From the NCBI RefSeq assembly GCF_003255815.1, contig NC_037681.1, forward strand, positions 85,849,703-85,913,702: a stretch of DNA of 64,000 nt, read 5' to 3'. The DNA is from Theropithecus gelada. Its lineage: Eukaryota; Chordata; Mammalia; Primates; Cercopithecidae. Below are positions 11,521 to 23,465 of this stretch, piece by piece (position 1 is the stretch's first letter; the number at the start of each line of letters is the position of its first letter). Both the position numbers and the translations under genes were made by a program. The notes beneath the pieces were generated by a model. It saw only the letters and a program-made list of their open reading frames with translations. It ran no database searches and had not been told where the DNA came from.

Positions 11521-11821
11521 GGGCCAGGCGTGGTGGCTCATGCCTGTAATCCCAGCACTTTGGGAGGCCGAGGCGGGCAGATCACCTGAGGTCAGGAGTT
11601 CGAGACCAGCCTGATTGATATGATGAAACGCCGTCTCTACTAAAAATACAAAAATTAGCTGGGCGTGATGGCATGCGCCTGTAATCCCAGCTACTCGGCA
11701 GGCTAAGACAGGAGAATCACTTGAACCTGGGAGACGGAGATTGCAGTGAGCCAAGATCGTGCCATTGCAGTCTAGCCTGGGCAACAAGAGCAAAACTCCA
11801 TCTCAAAAAAAAAAAAAAAAA
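11521..11821 (+). repeat. Alu (+)
   Basis: Full length with a poly(A) tail. The flanking repeat aatgtccaagatag / aatgtccaggacag marks the target duplication in LINE-1 3' sequence. Confidence 0.95.
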
Positions 11822-12056
11822 TGTCCAGGACAGGCAAATCTAAACAGACAGAAAGTAGATTAGTAGTTGCCTAGGTCTCGGGGGATGGGGGAGTTAGGAG
11901 TGATGGCTAAGGGGTATGTGGTTTCATTTGGGGGTAATAAAAAATTCTAAAATTGATTGTGGTGATGGTTGCACAACTCTGTGAACATATTAAAAATCAT
12001 CAAATTGTATATTTTAAATGGGTGAATTGCATGATACGCAAATTATATCTTAATAA

Positions 12057-12349
12057 CTTTTTTCTTTTTTTTTTTTTTTTTTGTCGGAGTCTTGCTCTGT
12101 CACCCAGGCTGAAATGCAGTGGTGCAATCTCAGCTCCTGCAACCCCCACCTCCTGGGTTCAAGTGATTCTCCTGATTCAGCCTCCCGAGCAGCTGGGACC
12201 ACAGGCGCCTGCCACCATGCCCAGCTAATATTTTTTTTTTTTAGTAAAGATGGGGTTTCACCATGTTGGCCAGGCTAGTCTCGAACTCTTGACCTCGTGT
12301 GATCTGCCCGCCTTGGCCTCCCAAAGTGCCGGGATTACAGGCATGAGCC
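12057..12349 (-). repeat. Alu (-)
   Basis: An antisense Alu inserted a few bases before the LINE-1 polyadenylation signal. Confidence 0.93.
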
Positions 12350-12371
12350 AATAAAGCTATTTTAAAAAAAA

Positions 12372-14379
12372 CAGAAGTAAATGAGTTACAAGTTTCCAAA
12401 AGGAAATTGATAAAATAATTCAAAATACCAAAGAAAATAGTGCTTGCAGGTAACTTTACCTAAAAGACTATGAGAAGCTTTGAAAAATTATTATTTAATC
12501 CTGTAAGATGTTTGAACAGTGAGAATATTAAAAATATTGATAATGATATTTTTCTACTTGATCATTTTCTCTCTCTCCTTTTACTCTTACCAAATCACAT
12601 TTTTATGTGTTTGTATGTCTTGTGCTAAATTGATTTCAAAGTCCTTTTCATTTCAAACAGAATTCCATGAACAAAGAACATAGAAACAAATGAAAATAAT
12701 TATTTTATTATACGTAATGTCCAAATTCAAATTACTACAAATTGACATAATATAAAAAATAATTCTCTTTGCTAAGAAAAAACAAAATAGGGCTTCATCA
12801 TTTGAATCTACTCTCAGAAAAACCTATAATGTATTAAAAAGTGTAATTTTTATCTCTTATTTTATCTTTGAATTGGTTTCTTAAGGGGAATAAGAACCCC
12901 AGACAGCCAAATGAAGTTAAGGAAACTGTTTTTAAAAATCTACTTGTCTGTGCTGTCTGAGAATTATATATATATATGTCTCCTTTGATTAGATCTAAAT
13001 TCTCTAACCAAATTACGTGTTTTTATTTCTGAACTCTCTCTTTATCATTAGCAACTGTCACAATCTCAGAGTTCTTAACAATTTGGTTGTACTTTATGTA
13101 AGCCTTTTAACTTTATGCTAATTTATATCAGTTCCCCTTACTCTAATAACACTTGAGAATTTATGTATTCTATACTTATTTTTTCCTCAATCCCATATAT
13201 ATCACTTTCATGCTTTTTTAAGTGATGTGCTGTAGAAACCAAAACTGATGCTAGGAAAACCTTATTAAGCAAATAATATATTTTACTCTCTTTAAACCCT
13301 TTGTAGTTATTTTACATTATCTTCTCAGCTCATCCCAACTGATAAAATTCTTTCACCACGGCTTAGGTCTTTGTTATTTTGAGATCAGGGCATTCAAGCA
13401 TCAGGAACAGCTGTAAAATACATACGGAAGGAACGGGAAAGAAGGAAAGCAATGACAACACGAGCCTAGAAAGATGGAAAAGCATGTTCTGATTAATGGA
13501 CACTGAGAAAGTAATTATTGAAAATGACAGAAAGACATGCTCTTGGCACTGTGAAGGCTTTTCTCTCCACACAAGAACTAAGGCTCCAAGCTGAGAGACA
13601 GGAAACATAACAAAACAAGAAAGCATACCAAAAGAGAGAGAAGAGAATGATAGCAGAAACAAGGAAGATTCGAAACAACACAGAAGGCTACAAACAGGGA
13701 ACAGAGGAGCAAAGAATCTGGTAGAGACAGTCCTGAGCAAAAGAGGTTGAACCCAGCCACCTCAGGAGAGAGGGAAAGAAGCAAAAATGGTGGAAAGATG
13801 GCGTAGACCTCAGCCTAGGAAGGGTCAGGGGCTGAATGGGAAGGGAAGGGAGTATCAGCACATAACACTTTGATACTTTTAGCAGTGAGGTTAGGACAAC
13901 TCCACAGTTTGGGTTGAGGTGGACAAAAGCAGATGGGGAAAAGGTTCATAGAAGGTTGTGATAAACTAAATTACTCATTTCTAGTCCTAACATTTTCTTT
14001 ATTATATGATTCCCCACCTCCTTTATTACAAGGGTAATAAATTCAACAAAATTACAAAGATGGGAAATTGCATGGCATAAGGGAGGAGAGGGAGTAGATG
14101 AGTTTAGTTATAATGGAAGGTTCATGTAGGAGGGTGGTGCCGGGGAAGACGAGAAATCCGCGGCAGAGGCAGATTGTGAGAGTCCTCAGATGTCAGGGCA
14201 AGGAACTGGGCTCCAGCAAGGAAGGAGTAAGGAAGGATTTTCAGCAAGTATGTGAAATGATGAACACGGTATTTTAGGGAGATACATTTACCAGCATAAG
14301 ACATTCAGAATGGAGATGGATGGAAACCAGAGGCAGGAAAATTAGTTAGAAAGTTAAGGTGCTTACCACAGACAGCAAA
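12372..14379. other. Unassigned region, about 2 kb
   Basis: AT-rich up to 13,360, then purine-rich to 14,300. I see no conserved ORF, splice structure or repeat family I can name. The overlapping minus-strand ORFs at 13,363-13,784 are low-complexity (Phe/Leu/Ser/Cys-rich) translations of the complement of the purine-rich stretch. Confidence 0.5.
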
Positions 14380-14515
14380 GGCCTTAAAGATGTGTACATA
14401 AAGCCAATCTGCTTCTGGGAATTTATATCCTAAGGAAATACTTATGTACACAAAGATTTCACTACTAAAGATGCTTATTGCAATGTTGCTATAAACCATT
14501 TATAAACATTTATAA
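14380..14515 (+). repeat. LINE-1-like 3' UTR fragment
   Basis: The run 'tatcctaaggaaatacttat' followed by 'gatgcttattgcaatgttgc' resembles an old LINE-1 3' UTR. A short, diverged match. Confidence 0.4.
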
Positions 14516-14569
14516 AATTTTTCTGAAAACACTTCTAAGAGCAATCTTAAATCTTTGCACACATTCTTC

Positions 14570-14879
14570 ATTCTTTCTTTCTCTGGGGGTCGGCGGGCAA
14601 GGAGTTTTGCTCTTGTTGCCCAGGCTGGAGTGCAGTGGCACAATTTTGGCTCACTGCAACCTCCGCCTCCCGGGTTCAAGCGATTCTCCTGCCTCAGTCT
14701 CCCAAATAGCCGGTATTACAGGCATGTGCCACCATGCCTGGCTGATTTTTGTATTTGTAGTAGACACAGGGTTTCACCATGTTGGTCAGGCTGGTCTCAA
14801 ACTCCTGACCTCAGGTGATCCACCTGCCTCAGCCTCCCAAAGTGCTGGGATTACAGGTGTGAGCCACTGCACCTGACCC
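14570..14879 (-). repeat. Alu (-)
   Basis: A full-length antisense Alu; its tail is degenerate (tctttctttctctggggg). Confidence 0.93.
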
Positions 14880-14990
14880 ATTATTTCTTAAAGTTCTATC
14901 TATAAAAACTTCCAACCTTGCTAATAAAAATAAATCATTATAATCTTTTGATCCACAATACTAAAATGACTAACAAAAATATAGCTATAT

Positions 14991-15021
14991 AGACACACAC
15001 GCGCGCACGCACACACACACA
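14991..15021 (+). repeat. (AC)n with CG interruptions
   Basis: A short alternating purine-pyrimidine tract, gacacacacgcgcgcacgca and following. Confidence 0.85.
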
Positions 15022-15317
15022 ACAGTATGAACTTCTGAAGACAGAACTAACAACGCATTGCTCAAACGTATTGGTATTAAAATTGAGATGAAACTACAGT
15101 CTCCTGTTGATATTGGAGGTTTCTTCCATGATCACCACCTAAATTGCCATGGGAGCAGGGAAGGCAGCATAAGGGAGCAGGGCAAGGAGGGTGAGAAAGC
15201 TTTAGAGGGGATGCTCTGGGGAAATTACTTTATTTTTCATATTTTTATATGTTATTTCTAAACTACACTGTAAATTCAATGAAAGTAGGGACATAATACC
15301 ATCTAGATGAAGAATGA

Positions 15318-15598
15318 AAATGAGGCTCACACCTGTAATCCTAGCACTTTTGGGAGGCTGAGGTTGTTTGAGCTCAGGAATTTGAGACAAGCCTGGGTAA
15401 CATAGTGAGACCCTGCCTCTACTAAAAATTGAAAAAAAAAAAATTAGCTGAGTGTGGAGGCATGTGCCTGTAGTCCCAGCTACTCAGGAGGCTGAAGTGG
15501 GAGGATCACTCGAGCCCAGGAGTTTGAGGCTACAGTGAGCTATGATTATGCCACTGTACACCAGCTGGGAGTGAAGAACGAGACTCTGTCTCAAAACT
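15318..15598 (+). repeat. Alu (+), old
   Basis: Lacks the first bases of the left arm. Both arms are otherwise present, with a middle A tract. Confidence 0.9.
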
Positions 15599-15772
15599 CC
15601 TGTTTATATTTAGATTACTTAAACATGACTGTTGCAAGGGAGATGGAATTACCCTGATTGAATTAAACCAGTCAGAGACCTCTCTTGGAGCTAGAGATGG
15701 GGATCCATCCATATGCCCCCCAAGTCTTGTAGCTGCTACAGTATGAGCAAGCAGTGAATGGATGTTGGTGAA

Positions 15773-15773
<1 letters not shown>

Positions 15774-15813
<40 letters not shown>

Positions 15814-15830
15814 CACACATATATATGTAT
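15774..15830 (+). repeat. (TG)n(TA)n microsatellite
   Basis: About 14 TG units run into TATATA and ACACAT, ending at the tail of an antisense Alu. It is probably grown from the Alu tail and likely polymorphic. Confidence 0.93.
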
Positions 15831-16117
15831 TTTTTGAGATGGAGTCTCGCTGTGTCGCCCAGGCTGGAGTGCAGTGGCACCATCTCAGCTCACTGCAAGC
15901 TCTGCCTCCCAGGTTCACGCCATTCTTCTGCCTCAGCCTCCCGAGTAGCTGGGACTACAGGTGCCTGCCACCACGCCTGGCTAATTGTTTGTATTTTTAG
16001 TAGAGACGGGGTTTCACCGTGTTAGCCAGGATGGTTTCAATCTCCTGACCTCACGATCTGCCCACCTCAGCCTCCCAAAGTGCTGGGACTACAAGTGTGA
16101 GCCACCACGCCCAGCCA
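15831..16117 (-). repeat. Alu (-)
   Basis: A full-length antisense AluS/Y-like copy. Confidence 0.94.
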
Positions 16118-16377
16118 GTAAAATGTATTTTTAAAGATGAAATTGAAGCCTATCATGGCAGAATTCAAATGTCAAGATAAACTGCAATGTATTGTAATAA
16201 AACTTTGCAGACACGATCATGGAACTGCTGATAGTAATTTGAGAAATCTTGAAAAATAGATTAAATATTGTTATAGGCATTTGTAGACAGTATTAAAAGG
16301 TGTGGGTGGGGATGGTAAGACATAGATGGGAGATCAACTATATCAACAAATATATCAACTTAAACCAACCCGTTGAA

Positions 16378-16470
16378 CAGTGGTTCTCAACTTCCGAGTA
16401 TTAGTGGGCCATTTAAAAATACTACAGTTTTTTATTGCGTATGTTACTAGATAAAAAGTGTTACTCAAAG
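16378..16470 (+). repeat. MER5-like DNA transposon fragment
   Basis: It starts with cagtggttctcaac, the terminal motif I associate with MER5-type hAT-Charlie elements. The downstream boundary is unclear. Confidence 0.4.
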
Positions 16471-16778
16471 TAATGCTAAATAAGTCAGCAATAATTATAA
16501 GGTAATAGCTACTGCAGGGTAAACATGCATAACACTGTTTACAAAGAATTAGTATGTAGTGGACAGCTGTTGCTTTTACTTCTCAGCATCCATTCACGAT
16601 TTTTCTAGGAAAACGGCATGCCAGAATGCCCTCAGAAACCACCCCTCTTCTCTTCTCAGCCCTTGTGGTTTGAGGCTAGGGATGCTCCCTAAATCAATAA
16701 GCAACTCCCAACCCCTTGGCTACAGATTGGACTAATGATGAGCGTGTGGCCCAAATCTGGACAATAAGAGTGAGGACT
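16471..16778. other. Unassigned spacer
   Basis: No gene visible. The segment 16,560-16,770 could be another old DNA-transposon remnant, not identified. Confidence 0.35.
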
Positions 16779-19132
16779 AGGAGGAGGTAGAGCAAGATGG
16801 CCAAAGAGACACCACCAGCAATTGTCCCCTCACAGGAACACCAAATTTAACAATTATCCGCACAAAAAAGCACTGTCAGAAGAACCCAAAATCAGGTGAA
16901 CAATCACAGTACCTGGCTTTAATATTACATTAAGAAAAGAGATACCGAAGAAAGTAAGAAAGGCAGTCTTGAATCCCACCTATAACACCCATCTGTCATC
17001 CCCCAGCAGCAGCCATACAGTGCAGAGGGAGACTCTGTGCACTTGGGGGAAGGAGATTGCAGTGATTGTGAGACTTTGTTGGAACTCAGTGCTGTCCTGT
17101 CACAGTAGAAAGCAACATGGGGCAGAACTCAGCAGCCACCCATAGAGGAAGCATTTAGGCCAGTCCTCATTAGAGGAAAATAGTCCAACCCAGCAGTCAG
17201 AACTTGAGTTCTGGCAAGCCCCAACACCATCGGCTAAAGTGCTCTGGGATTCTAAATATAATTGGAAGGAAATCTAGGCCACAAGGACTGCAGTTCTTGG
17301 GCAAGACTTGGTGCTGTGCTGGGCTTAGAGCCGGTAGACTTGGGATGCATGCGACATAGTGAGACACCAGCTGGGGCAGCCAATGAAGTGCTTGCATCAC
17401 CTTTCCCCCAACCTCAGGCAGCACAGCTTGCAGCTCCAGGAGACACTCCTTCCCTCTGCTTGAGGAGAGGGGAGAGTAAAGAGGACTTTGTCTTGCAACT
17501 TGGATACCAGCTCAGACACAGCAGGACAGGGCACCAGGTGGAGTCCTGAGGTCCCCATTCCAGGCCTTATTTCTGAGACAACATTTCTAGACACACCCTT
17601 GGCCAGAAGGGAACCCACCACCTTGAAGAGAAGGACCCATCCCTGGTAGAATTAATCACCTGCTGACTAAACGGTCCTTGAGCCCTGAATAATTAGCAGT
17701 AGTAGCCAGACAGTACTTGTCGTGAGCCCTGGGTGACACTCAGAGCCATGCTAGCTTCAGGCGTGACCCAACACATTCCTAGCTGTGGTGGCTACAGGGA
17801 GAGTCCCCTTCCGCTTGAGGAAAGGAAAGAGAAGAGTAAAGGGGACTTCGTCGTGCAGCTTGGGCACCAGCTCAGCCGTGGTGGGGTAGAGCAACAAGTG
17901 GGCTCTTGGGGTCCCCAATTCCAGGTGTTGGCCCCTGGGCAGCATTTATGGACCTGCCCTGGGCCAGAGGGGAGCCCACTACCCTGAAGGGAGAGACTCA
18001 GGCCTGGCAGCATTCACCAAAAGCTTATTGAAGATGCCTTGGGACTTGAATGAACATCGGGGGTAGCCAGGCAGTATTCACTGTGGGTTTGAGGCAGTGT
18101 TGGCCATAGGGAGAGACTCCCCTGCTTGAGGAAAGGGAAAAGAAGAATAGGAAGGACTTTGTCTTGTGGCTTTGGTGCCAACTCAGCCGCAGTAGAATAG
18201 AGCACCAGATAGATTCCTCAGGTTCCCAACTCTAGGCTCTGGCTCCTGGATGGCATCTCTGGACCCACCCGGGGTTTAGGGGAGCTTACTGCCCTGAAGG
18301 AAAGGACAAGCCTGGCTGGATTTGCCAACTGCTGATTGTAGAGCCTTTGGGCCTTGAGTGAACATAGGCAGTATCCAGGCAGTGGTCACTGCAGCCCTTG
18401 GGAGTGACTCAGTACTGTGCTGACTTCGGGTTTAACCCAGCAGAGTCCCAGTGGTGGTGTCCACAGGGGTGTTTATGTCACCCTTCCCCCAGCTTCAGGC
18501 AGCTCAGCACAGAGAGAGACTCTGTTTAGGGGAAAGTAAGGGAAGGGAACAAGAGTCTCTACCTACTAATCCAGAGAATTCTCCTGGATCTTACCTAGAC
18601 CATCAAGGAGGTACTTCTACAGGTCTGTAGGATCCACAATGTTACTGGGCTTGGGTGTCCCCTAAAGGAGATATGGCTGCAGTGACCAAAGACTTAGATC
18701 ACAACATCCAAGTCTTTTTGAATACCTGAAAAGCCTTCCCAAAAAGGGTGTGTACAAAAAGCCCAGACTGCTTACAATAAATACCTAACTTCAATGCCTA
18801 GACACTGACAAATATCCACAAGCATCACAACGATCCAGGAAAACAAGATCTCACCAAATGAACTTACTAAGGCACCAGTGACCAATTCCAGAGAGACAGA
18901 GATATGTGACCTTTCAGACAGAGAATTCAAAATAGCTGTTTTGAGGAAGCTCAACAAAATACAAGATAACACAGAGAAGGAATTCAGAATCCTATCAGAT
19001 AAATTAAACAAAAGATAGAAATAATTTAAAAGAATCAAGCAGAAATTCTGGTGTTGAAAAATGCAATTGACCTAATGAAGGATGCATCAGAGTCTCTCAA
19101 CAGCAGGATAGATCAAGTAAAACAAATCAAGT
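16779..19132 (+). repeat. Primate LINE-1 5' UTR and truncated ORF1
   Basis: Begins with 'gcaagatggccaaagagaca' and matches a long GC-rich LINE-1 5' UTR of an older primate family, followed by ORF1 leader and amino-terminal sequence (ending 'caggatagatcaagtaaaac'). It joins directly to ORF2 endonuclease sequence at about 19,133, so most of ORF1 and the start of ORF2 are deleted. The ORFs at 17,262-18,205 are 5' UTR reading frames. Confidence 0.82.
17458..18440 (+). repeat. Tandem repeat of 310-355 bp in the LINE-1 5' UTR
   Basis: The motif 'cttgaggaaagg...aagag...ggactttgtcttg' followed by 'caccagctcagcc...' recurs at about 17458, 17813 and 18125, giving two full and one partial unit. Spacing is about 355 and 312 bp. 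Identity is moderate. Confidence 0.7.
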
Positions 19133-19890
19133 GAGCTTGAAAAGGCTAAACCAAAAAAGAGTAGGAGTAGCTATACTTGTATTACACAAAGTAGATTTCA
19201 AGACAAAAACTATAAACAGAGACAAAGAAGGTCATTATGTAATAATAAAGGAGTCGATTCAGCAAGAGGATATAACAATTGTACATATATATGCACCCAA
19301 CACTGGAGCACTCAGGTTTATAAAGCAACTATTACAAGAACTAAAGAGAAAGATATACCCCAATACACTAATAGCTGGGGACTTCAACACTCCACTTTCA
19401 CACTGGACAGATTATCCAGACAGAAAAATCAACAACAAAAAAAATTGGATATAATCTGCACTATGAACCAGATGGACCCAATAGATAGTTATAGAACACT
19501 TCATCCAAAAGCTACAGATTACATATTCTTCTGCTCAGCATATGGATAATTCTCAAGGATAGACTATATGTTAGGCTACAAAACAAGTCTTAAAGCATTA
19601 AAAAAATTGAAATAATGTCAAGTATCTTCTCTGACAACAATGGAATAAAACTGGAAATCAATAACGAGGAATTTTGGAAACTATACAAACACATGGAAAT
19701 TAAATAATATGCTCCTGAATGACCAGTGAGTCAATGAAGAAATTAATAAAGAAATTTAAAAAGTTATTAAAACAAATGAAAATAGAAGCACAAGATACCA
19801 AAATCTATGGGATACAGCAAAAGCAGTACTAAAAGGAAAGCCTACAGCAATAAGTGCCTACATCAAAAAAGTAGAAAAACTTCAAATAAC

Positions 19891-20187
19891 GGCCGGGCGC
19901 AGTGGCTCAAGCCTGTAATCCCAGCACTTTGGGAGGCCAAGACGGGTGGATCACAAGGTCAGGAGATCGAGACCATCCTGGCTAACATGGTGAAACCCCG
20001 TCTCTACTAAAAAATACAAAAAACTAGCCAGGCAAGGTGGCGGGCGCCTGTAGTCCCAGCTACTCGGGAAGCTGAGGCAGGAGAATGGCGTAAACCCGGG
20101 AGGCGGAGCTTGTAGTAAGCTGAGATCCGACCACTGCACTCCAGCCTGGGCGACAGAGCGAGACTCCGTCTCAAAAAAAAAAAAAAC
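19891..20187 (+). repeat. Young AluY (+)
   Basis: Full length, with a perfect 15-bp target duplication AAAACTTCAAATAAC (19876-19890 and 20188-20202). The right arm reads gagatccgaccactgcactc, one base from the Old World monkey variant. Confidence 0.97.
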
Positions 20188-21467
20188 AAAACTTCAAATA
20201 ACCTAACAATGCATCTTAAAGAAGTAGAAATGCAAGAAGCAAACCAAACCCAAAATTAGTAGATGAAAAGAAATAGTTAACATCAGAGCATAAATAAATC
20301 AAATTGAAATGAAAAAAATACAAAAGATCGATGAAACAAGACATTGATTTTTTAAAAAGAAAAACAAAACTTACAGATGGTTAATATGACTAAGAAAGAG
20401 AGAAGACCCAAATAAATAAAATCTGAGATAAAAAAGGAGACATTACAACTGATACCACAGAATTTCAAAGGATCATTGGAGGTTACTATGAGCATCTATA
20501 TGTCAATAAATTGGAAAACTTAGAAGAAATTGGTAAATTCCTAGACACATACAACCTAGCAAGATTGAACTACGAAGAAATCCAAAATATGAACAAATGA
20601 ATAACATCTAATGAGATTAAAGCCATAATAAAAAGTCTCCCAGCAAAGAAAAGCACAGGACCAGATGGCTTCACTGCTGAATTTTACCAAATATGTAAAG
20701 AAGAACTAATACCAATCTTATTCAGATTATTCCAAAACACAGAGGAGGAGGGAATATTTTTGAACTCATTCTACAAGGTTAGTATTACCCTGATACCAAA
20801 ATCAGACAAAGATGCATCAAAAAAAAAAAGCCACTGGCCAATATTCCTGATAAACATTGATGCAAAAATCCTCAACAAAATACTAGCAAACCAAATTCAA
20901 CAACGTAGCAAAAAGGTCATTCATCATGACCAAGTGGGATTTATCCAAGGGATGCAATGATGGTTCAACATATGCTAATCAATCAATGAGATCTACCAAC
21001 AGAATGAAGGACAAAAGCCGTATGATCATTTCAATTGATCATATTTGTTGACCATGATTGAGCATGATTGATGCTGAAAAAGTATTCAATAAAAATCCAA
21101 CATCTCTCAAAAAACTTGGTATAGAAGGACCGTAACTTGACACAATAAAAGCCATATATGATAGACCCACAGCTAGCATCATACTGAATGAGGAAAAACT
21201 GAAAGCCTTTCCTGTAAGATCTGGAACATGACAGGGATGCCCACTTTTACCACTGTTATTTAACATAGTACTAGCTAGTTAGAGCAATGAGATCGAGAAA
21301 GAAATAAAGAACATCCAAATTGGAAACAAAAAAGTCAAATTATCCTTGTTTGCAAGTGATATAGTCATATATTTGGAAAAACCTAATGACTCCATCAAAA
21401 ATTATTATAACTAATAAGTTCAGTAGTTTCAAGATACAAAATCAAACATACAAAAATCAGTAGCATT

Positions 21468-21786
21468 TTTTCTTTCTTTTTTTTTTTTTTTTGGAGACGG
21501 AGTCTCGCTCTGTCGCCCAGGCTGGAGTGCAGTGGCCGGATCTCAGCTCACTGCAAGCTCCGCCTCCCGGGTTCCCGCCATTCTCCTGCCTCAGCCTCCC
21601 GAGTAGCTGGGACTACAGGTGCCCGCCACCTCGCCCGGTTCGTTTTTTTTTTTTTTTTTGTATTTTTTTAGTAGAGGGGGGTTTCACCGTGTTAGCCAGG
21701 ATGGTCTTGATCTCCTGACCTCGTGATCCGCCCGTCTCAGCCTCCCAAAGTGCTGGGATTACAGGCTTGAGCCACCGTGCCCGGCC
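21468..21786 (-). repeat. Young AluY (-), Old World monkey type
   Basis: Contains gcagtggccggatctcagct. Flanked by aaaaatcagtagcattt on both sides (about 21,453 and 21,788). Confidence 0.96.
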
Positions 21787-21960
21787 AAAAAATCAGTAGC
21801 ATTTCTATATGCCAACAGTGAACAATCTGAAAAAAAAAAATTTTTTTAAAGGAATCCCATTTACAACAGCTACAAACAAAATAAAATGCCTAGGAATAAA
21901 CTTAACCAAAGAAGTGAAAGATATCCACAATGAAAACTGTAAAACATTGGTGAAATAAAT

Positions 21961-22196
21961 TCCCAGCCTGGGCAAAATAGTGAGATACTGTCTCTACAAA
22001 AGATTTTAAAATTTAGCTGGACATGGTGGTGTGCAGCTGTAGTCCTAGTTACTTGGGAGGCTGAGGTGGCAGGATCAGTTGAGCCCAGGAGTTCAAGTTC
22101 AAGGCTGTAGTAATCTAGGATCACACCATTGCACTCCAGCCTGGGTAACAGAGCAAGACTTTGTCTCCAAAAAAAAGAAAAAAATAAAGTAAAGAA
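21961..22196 (+). repeat. Alu (+), 5'-truncated
   Basis: Starts within the left arm at cccagcctgggcaaaatagt and ends in an A-rich tail. Confidence 0.88.
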
Positions 22197-22458
22197 ATTT
22201 AAGAGGACACAAAAAACTGAAAGATATTTCATGTTCATGGATTGGAAGAATCAATATTGTTAAAATGTCCATACTGCCCGAAGCAATCTATAGATTCAAT
22301 GCAATCCCTATTAAAATACTAATGACATTCTTCATGGAAATTAAAAAGAAAAAAAAAACACTAAAATTTATATGGAACCACAAAAGACCCAGAATAGCCA
22401 AAGTCATCCTGAGTAGAAAGAACAAAACTGGAGGAATCATATTACCTGACTTAAAATT

Positions 22459-22770
22459 TTTTTTAATCACAAAACTAACTTTATTATATTTTCCCACTTA
22501 GATTTCTATGTTAAATACCGTCCCTGTCCCAGTGACTTCTGGTTCTTATTTTCTTGACACACATAGTGTCCTCAGACTTCTTTGGATTTTCTGCACATCT
22601 CTTGACACTTCCACGTTACTCTCCACTCAGATTCACTCTCCAAAGTGCTTGCTGCAGACTGGCTTTTAGTCTTTCTTGATTTCTCAAACACATGGAGTCT
22701 GAGTTTCTTGCTTCTTCTTTCCCTTTCTGACTCTGCATGTGAACCCCTGCACTCTTGTCCCCTCTGTTCT
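22459..22770 (-). pseudogene. Unidentified processed retrocopy (antisense), about 312 bp
   Basis: This insertion splits the LINE-1 ORF2 sequence and is flanked by a perfect 15-bp direct repeat ACCTGACTTAAAATT (22444-22458 and 22771-22785). It begins with a short T run, so on the minus strand it ends in a poly(A) tail with an AATAAA signal about 20 bases upstream. That is the structure of a 5'-truncated, reverse-transcribed mRNA. The minus strand holds an open stretch of about 60 codons rich in Ser, Lys, Arg and Glu before a stop. I do not recognise the parent gene. A 3' UTR fragment is equally possible. Confidence 0.6.
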
Positions 22771-22796
22771 ACCTGACTTAAAATTATATTACAGAG

Positions 22797-22930
22797 CTAA
22801 GCATGGTGGCTTGTGCCTGTAATCCCAGCACTTTGGGAGGCCAAGGCAGGAGGACTGCATAAGCCCAGGAGTTTGAAACCAGCCTGGGCAACATAGTGAG
22901 ACCCTGTCTCAAAAAAAAATTTTTTTTTTT
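22797..22930 (+). repeat. Alu left monomer (FLAM-like, +)
   Basis: A single Alu arm of about 125 bp with an A tail that runs into a T stretch, within LINE-1 ORF2. Confidence 0.85.
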
Positions 22931-23195
22931 GTATTACAGAACAGTAGTAACCAGAACAGCAAGGCATAAAAACAGACACGTTGACAAATGAAACACAATA
23001 GTGAACCCAGAGATAAATCCATACATCTACAGTGAACTCATTTTCAAAAAAGGTGCCAAGAACATATGCAGAAGAATGAAACTAGATACCTATCTCTCGC
23101 CATACACAAAAATCAAATCAAAATGGATTAGAGACTTATCTAATCATAATGAGCCATGGGAAAATACTTCTCTTCAAGTAACTTTGAATCTAGAA

Positions 23196-23465
23196 TGATA
23201 TAGGATGGAGAATTGCTGACATTGTCTTACCACCTCAAAGTAAATCCTGCCTGAAACAAAACCGACACAATGGAAATGTAGCCATGAGATGCAAAAGAGA
23301 GACTGTGTCTTAATAGCATTATTTGAGTCCCTGGTCACACTATGCTTGAGGTCTACTCCTAAACTTTTCAGCCACATGTCAACAAATTCCATATTTTGAT
23401 TAAGCCAGTCTAATTTAATTTCGTTAAGCCAATTGCTTGTTAGACTCCTCTTATAAACAAATTCC
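23196..23465. other. Unassigned 270-bp segment between LINE-1 parts
   Basis: Not LINE-1 as I know it; it separates ORF2 from 3' UTR sequence and may be another insertion. No open frame of interest. Confidence 0.4.

Larger units (their letters stand above)
9740..12371 (+). repeat. Old LINE-1 (+): end of ORF2 and 3' UTR
   Basis: Remnants of the ORF2 reverse-transcriptase distal part and carboxy terminus (for example 'gccaaaacaatcttgaaaat', 'ccattagctattaggtaatg', 'gtggaaacgacccaaatgtc') are followed by the 3' UTR. It ends at 'ataaagctattttaaaaaaa', split from 'cttaata' by an antisense Alu. Broken by a GATA microsatellite and three Alus. Confidence 0.88.
19133..23195 (+). repeat. LINE-1 ORF2 (endonuclease and reverse transcriptase), defunct
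   Basis: Translation fragments show endonuclease motifs (IHIYAPNTGA near 19280; AGDFNTPLS near 19375) and reverse-transcriptase motifs (SITLIPKSDKD near 20780; DQVGFIQGMQ near 20930). The usual FADD catalytic motif reads FASD at 21349-21360, so one catalytic aspartate is lost. Multiple stops, frameshifts and five insertions make it inactive. Confidence 0.9.

Noticed and set aside
13363..13784. Overlapping minus-strand ORFs with hydrophobic, membrane-like sequences
   Set aside because: They come from the complement of a purine-rich (GA-rich) stretch, so Phe/Leu/Ser/Cys runs appear in all three frames. No promoter or homology was seen.
19131..19454. 107-codon ORF with a nuclease-like motif
   Set aside because: It is a surviving piece of the LINE-1 ORF2 endonuclease, not a host gene; it lacks the amino-terminal part and ends in a stop.
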